Origin: an uncultured Acetatifactor sp.
GTDB lineage: Bacteria; Bacillota; Clostridia; Lachnospirales; Lachnospiraceae
DNA: 31,934 bases
Direction: 5' to 3'
NCBI GenBank assembly: GCA_934436245.1
Contig: CAKSAM010000031.1
Span: 1 to 31,934, forward strand
Position numbers and translations under genes: made by a program
Notes under the pieces: generated by a model
The model's database searches: none
What the model saw: the letters and a program-made list of their open reading frames with translations, nothing else
Told to the model about the DNA's origin: nothing
Shown: piece by piece, positions 1 through 8,752 of the stretch
How the letters are laid out: each line of letters opens with the position of its first letter
Position numbering within the stretch: position 1 is the first letter of the stretch

Positions 1-117
1 TCATAAATTTTCTCTCTTCGTTCGAAAATTCATTTCATGGAGGGGCGCTTCGCTAATAGAATTTGTCATATAGTGCTTTGTACGCAAGCGTCCTCGCACT
101 ATATGACAAAATTCTAT
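1..117. repeat. Palindromic intergenic repeat downstream of araD
   Basis: Positions 56-76 and 96-117 form near-perfect 21-bp inverted arms with one extra A in the right arm. The 19-base loop contains its own small hairpin (ACGC-AA-GCGT, 82-91). The araD stop codon (114-116) lies inside the right arm. No run of T follows on the minus strand, so it is not a classical terminator. Bases 17-54 (TTCGTTCGAAAATTC, then GGAGG and GCTTCGC) resemble the interior of the palindrome at 22521-22609, suggesting a shared element design with different arms. The left limit is unknown because the window starts here. Confidence 0.6.
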
Positions 118-818
118 TTCAAAGTTGTTTGGCCATAGTATGCGTTCTTTCCATGTTTGCGGTTATAGTGCTTATCCTGCAGTTCCTGGGGTGCCGGCTG
201 GATCCTGGGATTGATGGTCTCGGCACGGTATGCCATTTTTGCTACCTCTTCCAGTACGACCGCATTGTGAACAGCCTCTCTGGCATCCTTGCCCCAGGCA
301 AAGGGACCGTGATTCTTGCACAGGACAGCAGGCACTGCCTTGGGATCCTTGCCCAGGCGTTTGAACTCATTGACGATGAGGTGTCCGGTATTTTCTTCAT
401 AAGCATCCTCAATCTCTTCCTTTGTCAGGCAGCGCACGCAGGGAACCGGTCCGTAGATGTAATCCGCATGGGTGGTACCGTAGCAGGGAATGTCTCTTCC
501 TGCCTGCGCCCAGCTGGTAGCATAGGAAGAATGGGTATGTACGATGCCGCCGATCTCCGGAAACGCCTTGTACAGCTCCAGATGGGTAGCAGTGTCTGAG
601 GAAGGGTTCAGATCCCCCTCCACCTTATTTCCGTCAAGATCCATGACTACCATCATTTCCGGTGTCAGCTTATCATAATCCACACCACTGGGTTTGATCA
701 CGAACAGTCCACTCTCTCTGTCAATGGCGCTGACATTTCCCCAGGTAAAAGTCACCAGACCGTACCGGGGCAGATCCATATTTGCTTCATATACTTTCTG
801 TTTTAATTCTTCTAACAT
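114..818 (-). CDS. araD: L-ribulose-5-phosphate 4-epimerase
   Basis: This 234-residue protein is a class II aldolase/epimerase that converts L-ribulose 5-phosphate to D-xylulose 5-phosphate, the last dedicated step of L-arabinose breakdown in the cytoplasm. The zinc ligands are recognisable: His94 and His96 in VHTHSSYA and His170 in KNHGPF, with Asp75 in SSDTATH as a further metal or active-site residue. The segment [12 protein letters not shown] (117-128) is typical of AraD. Length matches the family (about 231 residues). The ATG is preceded by AGGAATGAGG. It is the last gene of the araR-kinase-araD run, 103 bases after the kinase. A repeat arm supplies its stop codon. Family and role are secure from context. 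Confidence 0.95.
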   Translation of the reverse strand: MLEELKQKVYEANMDLPRYGLVTFTWGNVSAIDRESGLFVIKPSGVDYDKLTPEMMVVMDLDGNKVEGDLNPSSDTATHLELYKAFPEIGGIVHTHSSYATSWAQAGRDIPCYGTTHADYIYGPVPCVRCLTKEEIEDAYEENTGHLIVNEFKRLGKDPKAVPAVLCKNHGPFAWGKDAREAVHNAVVLEEVAKMAYRAETINPRIQPAPQELQDKHYNRKHGKNAYYGQTTLK

Positions 819-921
819 ATACTAAACCTCATTCCTTTCTAAAACCCGCAGGCTTTCCGGTATCTACCTATGTACGGTATCTTTCCGGGCACTGTGCAGG
901 CATAATTTTACGTCTGAAAAA

Positions 922-2508
922 TTATTTTGCCGCAACCGCTGCCATTTCTGCAGGAAGCAGCTTCTTGTACTCTTCCAGAAAAGCATCAAATCCCTTCACA
1001 TCCTCAGGATCCGGATACAGTGTGGTTCCGGTCTGTCCTGCGAAAATCTTGTCATTCAGATAGGAAGACAGGGTCTCGCCGTCTTTTTTCTCCTTCATGA
1101 AAGCTGCCAGGATCGCAATACCCCAGGCTCCGCCTTCACTGGCGGTATCCATAACGGTGATGGGTGCATTCATGCCTGCTGCCATGACACGCTGTCCCAC
1201 CACAGGTGTCTTGAAGAAGCCGCCGTGTCCCATCAGGGAATCTACAGCCACATGCTCCTCTTTTAACAGAATATCCATACCGATCTTCAGCGTAGCCACA
1301 GCACTGTACAAGTGGGAACGCATAAAGTTTGCCAGTGTGAAATCCGCATCGGGAGTTCTTACCACCATAGGGCGGCCAGCGTCCAGTCCGGTGATGGGTT
1401 CTCCCGAGAAATAGTTATATGCTGTCACGCCGCCACAGTCCGCAGCTCCTTCCAGTGCCTTGCGATACAGTACCCCGTACAGTTCGTTCTTGTCTACTTT
1501 CACCCCAAAACTCTCCGCACATTCACCCAACAGGTTTACCCAGGCATTCAGATCGGAAGTGCAGTTGTTGCAGTGCACCATAGCTACGGGCATACCGTCA
1601 GGGGTGGTGACCATATCGATCTCTTCATGTACTTTTTCCATGGCCTTCTCCAGTACCACCATGGCAAAAATAGAGGTCCCGGCGGAGACATTACCGGTGC
1701 GGACTGCCACGCTGTTGGTGGCTACCATTCCGGTTCCGGCATCGCCCTCGGGAGGACACATAGCTGCACCGGGCTGTAAGGTTCCTGTGGGATCCAGTAA
1801 TTTTGCACCTTCCGCAGTCAGAACACCGGCGGATTCTCCGGCTGCCAGTACCTTCGGCAGAATGTCACGGATCTTCCAGTCAAAGTTATGTAAACCGTCA
1901 AACTGATCCAGCATCTTCTGGTCAAAATCCATAATGGTGGAATCAATGGGGAACATACCTGCTGCCTCACCAATGCCCAGCACCTTTTCTCCGGACAGCT
2001 TCCAGTGGATGTATCCTGCCAGTGTGGTGAAGAAAGCAATATCCTTCACATGCTCTTCTCCGCTTAAAATAGCCTGATACAGGTGTGCAATGCTCCATCT
2101 CTGAGGGATGTTGAAATTAAATACCGGAATCAGCTTCTTGCAGGCCTCTTCTGTCATGGTATTTCTCCAGGTACGGAACGGAACCAGAAGGTCTCCGGCT
2201 GCATTGAACGGCATATAACCGTGCATCATTCCGCTGAATCCCAGAGAGCCCAGTGTGGTCAGCTTCTCACCGTATTTTGTCTCCACATCGTCTGTCAGGC
2301 TCTTGTAGCAGCCCTGTAAACCTTTCCAGATATCCTCCAGACTGTAGGTCCAGATATTGTTCTCCAGACGGTTCTCCCAGTCATAGGTTCCCATGGCGAT
2401 AGGCGCATGGCTCTCATCTACCAGTACTGCTTTGATCCTGGTGGAGCCAAACTCGATACCAAGGGCTGTTTTTCCTGTTCTGATTGCTTCTTTTACTACT
2501 TCGCTCAT
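922..2508 (-). CDS. FGGY-family carbohydrate kinase, probable L-ribulokinase
   Basis: This 528-residue protein is an actin-fold sugar kinase of the FGGY family. The N-terminal phosphate-binding motif is [15 protein letters not shown] (about residues 17-31), and glycine-rich segments such as [13 protein letters not shown] and MGHGGFF follow. Placement between araR and araD implies it phosphorylates L-ribulose to L-ribulose 5-phosphate, feeding AraD. The sequence does not look like classical E. coli or B. subtilis AraB to me; it resembles the clostridial FGGY group often labelled xylulokinase-like, so I give no symbol. The ATG has AAGGAGAG upstream. It lies 53 bases after araR. Substrate is inferred from context only. 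Confidence 0.85.
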   Translation of the reverse strand: MSEVVKEAIRTGKTALGIEFGSTRIKAVLVDESHAPIAMGTYDWENRLENNIWTYSLEDIWKGLQGCYKSLTDDVETKYGEKLTTLGSLGFSGMMHGYMPFNAAGDLLVPFRTWRNTMTEEACKKLIPVFNFNIPQRWSIAHLYQAILSGEEHVKDIAFFTTLAGYIHWKLSGEKVLGIGEAAGMFPIDSTIMDFDQKMLDQFDGLHNFDWKIRDILPKVLAAGESAGVLTAEGAKLLDPTGTLQPGAAMCPPEGDAGTGMVATNSVAVRTGNVSAGTSIFAMVVLEKAMEKVHEEIDMVTTPDGMPVAMVHCNNCTSDLNAWVNLLGECAESFGVKVDKNELYGVLYRKALEGAADCGGVTAYNYFSGEPITGLDAGRPMVVRTPDADFTLANFMRSHLYSAVATLKIGMDILLKEEHVAVDSLMGHGGFFKTPVVGQRVMAAGMNAPITVMDTASEGGAWGIAILAAFMKEKKDGETLSSYLNDKIFAGQTGTTLYPDPEDVKGFDAFLEEYKKLLPAEMAAVAAK

Positions 2509-2533
2509 TGTGTTCTCTCCTTATCCCTTTGAT

Positions 2534-2547
2534 TTTTATCGTTTTCA
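2534..2547 (-). promoter_or_regulatory. Possible catabolite-responsive (cre-like) site
   Basis: The minus strand reads TGAAAACGATAAAA in the araR-kinase gap. It matches the CcpA consensus TGWNANCGNTNWCA at all but one position (A for the final C). A catabolite-repression site would make sense before a sugar kinase, but one short imperfect match in AT-rich DNA can arise by chance. Confidence 0.3.
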
Positions 2548-2557
2548 TTACTTTCTT

Positions 2558-2603
2558 GTAACTATTCAGATTCCATTCGCAAAATCGCCTCTACGAGGCT
2601 TCC
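2558..2603. repeat. Family A repeat copy overlapping the 3' end of araR
   Basis: The segment starts GTAACTATTCAGA and continues ATTCGCAAAATCGC then GAGGCTTCC. It aligns well with the left half of the complete palindrome at 22521-22609. The araR stop codon and its last dozen or so codons lie inside it. No right arm is present, so this is a half element. Confidence 0.7.
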
Positions 2604-3683
2604 TTTATGGTTTTCATATTCTGTCACAGATTCCCGTTCTACGACACGGGTGTCAAATTCGTAGGTCAGATCCTTTTTCCTGCCTGCGATCATCTGCAAC
2701 AGTGTCTCCGCCGCTTTTTTCCCCAGATTCTCCTTGGGATGGGGCAGGGAGGTGATGGGCACTTCGCTGTGTCTCGCCAGATCCGAATCATCAATGCTGA
2801 TGACCGATACATCTTCCGGCACCCGGATATTGCGCTCCGTCAGCATCCGGATCAGCTGAAAGGCGATCTGGTCATTGTATGCCAGAAGGGCACTACATTC
2901 CTCCACCCGGTTCAGGATTCTGTCCCGGCAGTAGCCAAGCTGCTTCGATTCATCTGTGTCGATCCACACCATCCGGGAATCCGTCACGGTCAGCCCGGCC
3001 TCTTCCATGGCCCGCAGATATCCCAGATAACGCTGTCTGCCCTGTCCATCGTCCAGCTTCAGGATGGCCCCGATCTTCTGATGCCCTTTATCGATCAGAT
3101 ACCGTACGGCTTTGTAGGCTGCCTCCGCATCATTGAGCGACACATGAGGAGCTTCCAGCTCCGGATAATAGGTGTTGAAAAACAAAAGCGGTATCTTTCT
3201 GGCCATCAGGTGCCGGTACAGGTCCAGGTTCGGATTCGGCAATCCGCTCTTTGTCCCCTCCACGATCACTCCGGCCACATCATCCCGTTTCAGCAGATCT
3301 TTCAGAATGCTTTTCTCCCGGTCCAGCGTGTTGTTCGTGAAATAGATCTGCACGGAAAAGCCGCTTTCAAATAAAGTATTCTGCATTCCCTGCAGGATCC
3401 TTGGGAAAATGTAACTGTCCACATAGGTGGTCACCACGGCGATGCTGTTGCGCTGTTCCAGATTCTTCCGGCGGTCAAAGCTCACATAGGTGCCGCTGCC
3501 CCGGATCCTCTGCACCAGGCCGTCCTCCTCCAGTGCTCCGATGGCCTTCCGCACCGTCTGCCTGCTGATATGGAACTGTTCCGAAAGCTGATTCTCCGAG
3601 GGAACCTTCTCGCCGGGACCCAGTTGTCCATCTGAGATCTGTTCCTGTATGTAATTAATGAGGTTTTGATATTTTGTCTCCAT
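2562..3683 (-). CDS. araR: GntR/LacI-type arabinose repressor
   Basis: This 373-residue regulator has an N-terminal GntR winged helix (about residues 1-70, with PSENQLSEQFHISRQTVRKAI) joined to a LacI/GalR-type periplasmic-binding-fold effector domain (from IAVVTTYVD to about VVERESV). That architecture defines AraR, the L-arabinose-responsive repressor of Gram-positive bacteria. I start at ATG 3683 (METKYQNLINYIQ) because GntR domains begin this way; an upstream in-frame start at 3779 would translate through the promoter region. It is first in the araR-kinase-araD run and probably autoregulated, since operator-like palindromes lie just upstream. The last residues (EAILRMESE) come from a repeat element, so the C-terminus is probably not ancestral. 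Confidence 0.9.
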   Translation of the reverse strand: METKYQNLINYIQEQISDGQLGPGEKVPSENQLSEQFHISRQTVRKAIGALEEDGLVQRIRGSGTYVSFDRRKNLEQRNSIAVVTTYVDSYIFPRILQGMQNTLFESGFSVQIYFTNNTLDREKSILKDLLKRDDVAGVIVEGTKSGLPNPNLDLYRHLMARKIPLLFFNTYYPELEAPHVSLNDAEAAYKAVRYLIDKGHQKIGAILKLDDGQGRQRYLGYLRAMEEAGLTVTDSRMVWIDTDESKQLGYCRDRILNRVEECSALLAYNDQIAFQLIRMLTERNIRVPEDVSVISIDDSDLARHSEVPITSLPHPKENLGKKAAETLLQMIAGRKKDLTYEFDTRVVERESVTEYENHKGSLVEAILRMESE

Positions 3684-3693
3684 AATCACTTTC

Positions 3694-3722
3694 AGTATAG
3701 TCAGACGGCCGTACAAAGTCAA
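3694..3722 (-). promoter_or_regulatory. Sigma-A-type promoter close to the araR start
   Basis: On the minus strand TTGACT (3717-3722) and TATACT (3694-3699) are separated by exactly 17 bases. Initiation would fall about four bases before the araR ATG, giving an almost leaderless message. The spacer contains TTGTACGG, half of an AraR-like operator. Confidence 0.55.
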
Positions 3723-3750
3723 TACATCTTTTGGTTGTTTTTGGTACATT

Positions 3751-3779
3751 TGTATATAGTTGTATAGTGTACAACTCAA
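3751..3779 (-). promoter_or_regulatory. Second araR promoter with embedded operator-like palindrome
   Basis: On the minus strand TTGAGT (3774-3779) and TATACA (3751-3756) are 17 bases apart. The spacer is occupied by TTGTACACTATACAA (3760-3774), a near-palindrome with TTGTA/TACAA ends like those of AraR operators. A repressor bound here would block this promoter, which fits autorepression. The half-site spacing differs from the B. subtilis consensus. Confidence 0.5.
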
Positions 3780-3797
3780 CTTGCCAGGAGATGAATC

Positions 3798-3838
3798 ATA
3801 CGGGTAAGTGATTTTCTTCTTAAATCGCTTACCCGTAT
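3798..3838. repeat. Large inverted repeat between araR and the DUF885 gene
   Basis: Arms 3798-3814 and 3822-3838 are 17 bp with a single mismatch around a 7-base loop (TCTTCTT). The core CGGGTAAG occurs in both arms, and a similar CTGGGTAAG recurs at about 3862. Neither side has a T tract, so a terminator is unlikely. Its place between divergent genes suggests an operator or a small mobile palindrome. Confidence 0.6.
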
Positions 3839-3931
3839 AAAGTCAGAGTCGCTACTACGCCCTGGGTAAGTCTATCTCGGGAAATTTCCACATATACTCT
3901 TACCAACACTCCTTGTCATCAGGTAATCATC

Positions 3932-5818
3932 GTGCGTAAACGTCCACCTCTCTCTTTCTCACAGCTACTCGTATGTATCGGTCTTCTCTGTGCCCTCACC
4001 GGTGGTCTGACCCTTATAGCTTCCCACGCCTCCCCGGATAAGCGTTTTGAGCAAGTTACTTCCCGGCTCTTCCGGAACGAAATGGCGTCCAGTACCCTGA
4101 ATATGCACTACACCATTGCCGACCCGAAAGCCTTCGGCATTGCTGCATATGAACCGGTGCTCCCAATCTATCACTCCGGTCAGCCGGAAGATAGTAAAGA
4201 ACACTGTACAGGCTTATTGCACCAGCTCGACCGAATAGACCCTGACAGGCTTTCTCCGGAAAATGCCTATACTTACCGGCTGCTGCATCGCTCCCTGGAA
4301 AACGATCTTGCCCTGGCTGCGTTCCCCTATTACAGCGAACCCCTGTCTCCTTCCTCCGGCATGCAGTCCCAGCTTCCCGTTCTGCTGGCAGAATACACCT
4401 TCCGTACGAAACGGGATGTGACTGATTATCTGGCGCTTTTAGATCAGGTGGATGACTATTTTGCCTCCCTGCTTCTCTACGAGCAGGAAAAAGCCGCCGC
4501 AGGCTTCTTTATGCCTGCCTGCTCCTCAGAAAAAGTCCGGAAGCAATGTGACACTATTGTCACTGCAAAAGAACTGGCACGGGGAACACATTTTTTACAG
4601 ACTACCTTTGAAGACCGCCTGTCAGAGCTGCAGACACAGGGACTTTTCACTCCGGAGGAGACCGTCTCCCTGATCAAAACCAACGACCGCCTGCTTGCCA
4701 CAGTGGTACAGCCCGCCTATGCCGCCCTGTCCGAAGGACTGCTTTCTCTGGAAACCTCCACCAATGCCGATTCCACCGCATCTGAAGCAGCCACCGATGC
4801 TGCTTCAGACAGAAACGGCAGTGCCCACAATGGGCTTCCCAAGGGACTCGCCCTGCTGCCGGACGGTAAGACCTACTACCGCCATCTGCTGTTTTCCGAG
4901 ACCGGTTCCTCCCGTTCCGAAAAAGAACTGGTGCAGATGCTGCTCACGCAATTCCAGAAAGAGCAATCTGCCATCCGCAGTCTGGCTGCCCGGTCCCCTT
5001 CCCTGATCACACTGCTTTCTGATGAAAATACAGCAGTTTTCCCTCTGGCGGAACCGGAAGAAATGCTCTCGGATTTACAGGTCCGTATGAAAAATGACTT
5101 TCCTGTCAGCAACCCTGTTCCCACCACCACCGTCAAAGATGTGGTTCCCAGCCTGGAACCCTACAGTGCTCCTGCCTTTTACCTGACCACGCCTCTGGGA
5201 GCTTCCGACAATAATGTCATATACATAAACCGCCGGAACTCCCCTCAGGGACTTGAACTCTACACCACGCTGGCTCATGAAGGGTTCCCGGGACATCTCT
5301 ACCAGACCGTGTACAATAACCGCACTTTTTTCGACAAAGACAGGAATCCCGCCAGAAAGCTCATCTGGTACGGCGGTTATCTCGAAGGCTGGGCACTGTA
5401 TGTGGAATTTCTTTCCTATGATTATGCGGCCGATCTGTTGGAACAGGCCGGGCAGCCGGATGCCGCACAGGTGGCACGGCTGGAAAAGCATACCCGCAGT
5501 TTGCAGTTGTGCATGTACACTTTGTTGGATCTTCTGATCCACGGAGAAGGTGCCGGATGTGATCAGGTGGCGGAGATTCTTGGGAAATTCGGTATTGATT
5601 CTCCCAGGGCATGCGAAGCGATCTACACTTATATCGCTGAAGAACCCTGTAATTATCCGAAATATTACATCGGTTATCTGGAGATTCTACAGCTGCAGGA
5701 CACCGCCAGGGATCACTGGGGAGATGCCTATTCCGATCTCCGGTTCCACACCTTTTATCTGGAACAGGGAACTTCTGATTTTTCTTCACTGGAAGCCCTG
5801 CTTTTAATGACAAATTAA
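3932..5818 (+). CDS. DUF885-family protein, putative exported metallopeptidase
   Basis: The 628-residue product has an N-terminal hydrophobic segment (about residues 9-30) that acts as signal peptide or membrane anchor, with no lipobox cysteine, followed by a DUF885 domain. The motif HEGFPGH (449-455) is the conserved DUF885 signature and resembles the HExxH zinc site of metallopeptidases; Glu485 in YLEGWALY is a good third-ligand candidate. Most likely it hydrolyses peptides outside the membrane; substrate unknown. A Ser/Thr/Ala-rich insert around 275-300 breaks the domain. The start is GTG at 3932, chosen because it gives a complete signal segment, though the ribosome site is weak. It is divergent from araR and 49 bases ahead of the TetR gene. 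Confidence 0.8.
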   Translation: MRKRPPLSFSQLLVCIGLLCALTGGLTLIASHASPDKRFEQVTSRLFRNEMASSTLNMHYTIADPKAFGIAAYEPVLPIYHSGQPEDSKEHCTGLLHQLDRIDPDRLSPENAYTYRLLHRSLENDLALAAFPYYSEPLSPSSGMQSQLPVLLAEYTFRTKRDVTDYLALLDQVDDYFASLLLYEQEKAAAGFFMPACSSEKVRKQCDTIVTAKELARGTHFLQTTFEDRLSELQTQGLFTPEETVSLIKTNDRLLATVVQPAYAALSEGLLSLETSTNADSTASEAATDAASDRNGSAHNGLPKGLALLPDGKTYYRHLLFSETGSSRSEKELVQMLLTQFQKEQSAIRSLAARSPSLITLLSDENTAVFPLAEPEEMLSDLQVRMKNDFPVSNPVPTTTVKDVVPSLEPYSAPAFYLTTPLGASDNNVIYINRRNSPQGLELYTTLAHEGFPGHLYQTVYNNRTFFDKDRNPARKLIWYGGYLEGWALYVEFLSYDYAADLLEQAGQPDAAQVARLEKHTRSLQLCMYTLLDLLIHGEGAGCDQVAEILGKFGIDSPRACEAIYTYIAEEPCNYPKYYIGYLEILQLQDTARDHWGDAYSDLRFHTFYLEQGTSDFSSLEALLLMTN

Positions 5819-5867
5819 CGCTTTTGTGATAAGATAAAGTGTACGGATCATCAGGTTGGAGGAACCC

Positions 5868-6440
5868 ATGACACAATTTACAAGTAAGGCTATTGAAGAA
5901 TCTTTTATCCGCTTGTTAAATGAACGCCCGTTGGATAAAATCACTATAAAGGATATCGTAGATGACTGCGGCATCAGCCGCAACACTTTTTACTATCATT
6001 TTCAGGATATCACCGCTCTTCTGGAACACATTCTGAATGCAGATGTGGAACGTGTTCTGGCACAGCATATGGATATGGATTCCTGGGAAGAGGGCATTAT
6101 CTCCGGTGCCCAGTTTGCATTGGAAAACAAGCGGCTGGTCTATCATATTTACAATTCTGTCAGCAGAGAGCGGGTGGAACGTTACCTCTACAGTATCGCC
6201 GGAGAGGTTATGCGTCTGTACGTTTCCAAAGTTACGGAGCAGGTAGAACACAGTATCCACAAAAAGATTTTCCCGGCAGATCAGAAAATGGTCGTAGATT
6301 TCTATAAATTTGCACTGGTAGGCATGATTCTGGACTGGCTGAATACCGGTATGAAAAAGGATCCCAAAGTTCTGATTCGTCGTGTCGGTGAAATTTTCCA
6401 CGGAAATATTGAGACTACTCTGACCCGTGTTGCCCGCTGA
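5868..6440 (+). CDS. TetR/AcrR-family transcriptional regulator
   Basis: This 190-residue protein carries a typical TetR helix-turn-helix at its N-terminus (ITIKDIVDDCGISRNTFYYHF, about residues 25-45) and a divergent all-helical C-terminal domain that probably senses a ligand. I start at ATG 5868, with GGAGGA just upstream, rather than at an in-frame TTG at 5856 that overlaps this ribosome site. It precedes the MMPL and heptad-repeat genes on the same strand and is separated from them by a strong terminator. By analogy with other TetR-pump pairs it probably represses that pair. The ligand is unknown. Confidence 0.85.
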   Translation: MTQFTSKAIEESFIRLLNERPLDKITIKDIVDDCGISRNTFYYHFQDITALLEHILNADVERVLAQHMDMDSWEEGIISGAQFALENKRLVYHIYNSVSRERVERYLYSIAGEVMRLYVSKVTEQVEHSIHKKIFPADQKMVVDFYKFALVGMILDWLNTGMKKDPKVLIRRVGEIFHGNIETTLTRVAR

Positions 6441-6483
6441 TTTGGGCATTTTTATACTTTTGCACATATTTTGGACTATTTGG

Positions 6484-6519
6484 AAGCAATGCACATTTTT
6501 TGTGCATTGCTCTTTTTTG
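6484..6519 (+). terminator. Rho-independent terminator after the TetR gene
   Basis: AGCAATGCACA and TGTGCATTGCT pair around a short T-rich loop and are followed by CTTTTTTGT. The stem is strong and the T tract sits on the plus strand, so it ends TetR transcription and isolates it from the MMPL gene. Confidence 0.85.
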
Positions 6520-6523
6520 TCTG

Positions 6524-6552
6524 TTTTCAAGGCTGTGCTCCTTGCATACAAT
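6524..6552 (+). promoter_or_regulatory. Candidate promoter for the MMPL-heptad operon
   Basis: TTTTCA (6524-6529) and TACAAT (6547-6552) are 17 bases apart. The -35 box begins only four bases after the TetR terminator. The -10 box is good and the -35 box moderate. I see no obvious TetR operator palindrome here other than the repeat at 6564-6602. Confidence 0.45.
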
Positions 6553-6563
6553 ACCAATTGAGA

Positions 6564-6602
6564 AACTATTCAGAACCCCTTTCGCAAAATGGCTCTGAAT
6601 AG
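6564..6602. repeat. Short family A repeat in the MMPL leader
   Basis: ACTATTCAGAACC and GGCTCTGAATAG flank TTTCGCAAAAT. These are the arms and the inner TTCGCAAAAT of the family A palindrome with most of the interior missing. It lies in the untranslated leader of the MMPL gene and would form a hairpin 26 bases before the ATG. Confidence 0.65.
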
Positions 6603-6627
6603 CCGACAAAGAAAGGAGCCCTGTTTT

Positions 6628-8748
6628 ATGAAATTCGGAAAATGGGTTGTAAAATGCCGTATTCCTATTCTGATACTGGCAGCTGCACTACTGGTCCCTT
6701 CCCTGATCGGTATGATCATGACTCGGATCAATTACGATATGCTGACTTACCTGCCCGGTGATATCGACACGGTAGTAGGTCAGGATATTCTGATGGATGA
6801 ATTTGGAAAAGGAGCCTTTTCCTTCGTAATCATCGAAGGAATGGATCCCGAGGATGTCTCCTCTCTCCGGGAGGATATTTCCCATGTAGATCATGTGGAC
6901 ACTGTTCTGTGGTATGACGATTTCGCAGATGTATCCGTTCCCATGGAAATGCTTCCTTCCAAACTATATGACGCTTTCAATTCCGGTGACAGCACCATGT
7001 TAGCGATCTTCTTCGATACCTCCACCTCCTCCGACGATACCATGGAGGCGATCACCGAAATCCGCAGCATTGCCGGTAAGCAGTGTTTTGTATCCGGTAT
7101 GTCCGCCATGGTCACCGACCTGAAGGATCTGTGCGAAAAAGAGGAACCGATCTATGTAGGCATTGCCGTAGCATTGGCCTGCGTAGCCATGATGATCTTC
7201 ATGGACAACTGGATCTCACCGTTTGTTTTCCTGCTGAGTATCGGTATGGCGATCCTTTTAAATATGGGTACGAACTACTTCCTCGGCGAGATTTCCTACC
7301 TGACCAAGGCATTATCCGCAGTATTACAGCTGGCCGTTACCATGGACTATTCCATTTTCCTCTGGCACAGCTACGAAGAGCAGAAGACCATGTACGATGA
7401 CAATAAAGAAGCCATGGCTGTAGCAATTAACACAACACTGACCTCCGTAGTCGGAAGTTCCATCACTACTGTAGCAGGCTTCATTGCTCTGTGTTTCATG
7501 AGCTATACCTTAGGTCTGGATCTGGGTGTGGTTATGGCCAAGGGTGTCATCTTAGGTGTCATCGGCTGTGTCACAACGCTGCCTTCCATGATCCTGATCC
7601 TGGATAAAGTACTGCAAAAGACCAGCCACAAATCCCTGCTGCCGGATATGGGAAAGGTTGCTTCGGGTATTACCAAAGTGTTCCCGGTATTCCTGATCCT
7701 GTTCCTGGTACTGGTACTTCCTTCTTATCTGTCTTATAAAGCAACCAATAAGGAAGTGTATTACGATCTCGGTGAGACCCTTCCCGAAGATATGGCATAT
7801 GTGGTAGCCAACAGCAGGCTGCAGGAAGATTTCGGTGTAGGTGCCACCCATATGGTACTGGTAAGCACCGATGTATCTGACACTGACGTTCGTGCCATGA
7901 TCCACGAGATGGAGAAAGTCGATGGTATTAAATATGCTCTGGGACTGGAATCCGTAGTCGGCCCTCTGGTACCGGAGGAAATGCTTCCGGAATCCGTCAA
8001 AGAAGTGCTTAAGAGTGATGACTGGGAGCTGCTTTTGGTCAACTCCGAATATAAGACAGCTACCGATGAGGTAAATGCCCAGATCAATGAGCTGAATACT
8101 ATTTTAAAAAAATACGATCCCAAGGGTATGCTGATCGGCGAAGCCCCCTGTACCAAGGATCTGATTGAAACCACAGATCAGGACTTCAAGGTTGTAAATG
8201 CAGTTTCCATCGTAGCGATCTTCGTGATCATTGCTCTGGTAGAGAAAAGTATTACACTGCCGTTGATCTTGGTAGCCGTTATCGAGCTGTCCATCTTCAT
8301 TAACCTGGGGTTGGCTCACCTGACAGGAACGTCACTTCCTTTCATCGCCCCGATCTGTATCAGCACGATCCAACTGGGTGCTACTGTTGATTACGCCATT
8401 TTGATGACCACCCGATACAAACAGGAGCGTTATGAAGGCAAAAACAAACGGGATGCTGTCACCAACGCCCTGAAGGTATCCATTCCTTCCATTATTGTCA
8501 GCGCCATGGGATTGTTCTCCGCCACCTTCGGTGTTGCCCTGTATTCCGATGTGGATATCATCAGTTCCCTCTGTGACCTGATGGCACGAGGCGCCATTGT
8601 AAGTATGTTCGCTGTTATTCTGTTCCTTCCGGCCATGTTCATGTTGTTTGACAAGGTAATCTGCATTACCAGCATTGGCTTCCGGAACAAAAAAGCTGCA
8701 TCCACCGCAGCAGATGCTGCTCAGACCTATAAAGAAAGGACGGTATAA
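6628..8748 (+). CDS. MMPL/RND-superfamily transporter
   Basis: This 706-residue membrane protein has the two-fold RND layout: one membrane segment, a large extracellular domain, a bundle of segments, then the same again. Each bundle carries an Asp-Tyr pair, Asp240-Tyr241 (TMDYSIFLWH) and Asp588-Tyr589 (TVDYAILMTTR), the proton-relay signature of MMPL proteins. Such proteins export lipids, glycolipids or hydrophobic compounds using the proton gradient. I start at ATG 6628 (MKFGKWVVKCR), with AAGGAG nine bases upstream; the earlier ATG at 6589 lies in a repeat. Four bases separate it from the heptad-repeat gene, so both are almost certainly co-transcribed and partners. Substrate unknown. Confidence 0.92.
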   Translation: MKFGKWVVKCRIPILILAAALLVPSLIGMIMTRINYDMLTYLPGDIDTVVGQDILMDEFGKGAFSFVIIEGMDPEDVSSLREDISHVDHVDTVLWYDDFADVSVPMEMLPSKLYDAFNSGDSTMLAIFFDTSTSSDDTMEAITEIRSIAGKQCFVSGMSAMVTDLKDLCEKEEPIYVGIAVALACVAMMIFMDNWISPFVFLLSIGMAILLNMGTNYFLGEISYLTKALSAVLQLAVTMDYSIFLWHSYEEQKTMYDDNKEAMAVAINTTLTSVVGSSITTVAGFIALCFMSYTLGLDLGVVMAKGVILGVIGCVTTLPSMILILDKVLQKTSHKSLLPDMGKVASGITKVFPVFLILFLVLVLPSYLSYKATNKEVYYDLGETLPEDMAYVVANSRLQEDFGVGATHMVLVSTDVSDTDVRAMIHEMEKVDGIKYALGLESVVGPLVPEEMLPESVKEVLKSDDWELLLVNSEYKTATDEVNAQINELNTILKKYDPKGMLIGEAPCTKDLIETTDQDFKVVNAVSIVAIFVIIALVEKSITLPLILVAVIELSIFINLGLAHLTGTSLPFIAPICISTIQLGATVDYAILMTTRYKQERYEGKNKRDAVTNALKVSIPSIIVSAMGLFSATFGVALYSDVDIISSLCDLMARGAIVSMFAVILFLPAMFMLFDKVICITSIGFRNKKAASTAADAAQTYKERTV

Positions 8749-8752
8749 AGTT

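Noticed and set aside
56..117. Intrinsic terminator of the arabinose operon
   Set aside because: The arms are AT-rich and long, with no T run after the stem on the minus strand; better treated as a repeat.
63..599. Plus-strand open frame of 178 codons at the window start
   Set aside because: It is antisense to araD, whose minus-strand protein has clear zinc ligands; no ribosome site or recognisable domain on the plus strand.
3798..3838. Intrinsic terminator between araR and DUF885
   Set aside because: The stem is strong but neither strand has a T tract, and the flanking genes are divergent, so nothing needs terminating here.
6589..6627. Earlier ATG for the MMPL gene
   Set aside because: It lies in the short family A repeat and lacks a ribosome site; ATG 6628 has AAGGAG nine bases upstream.
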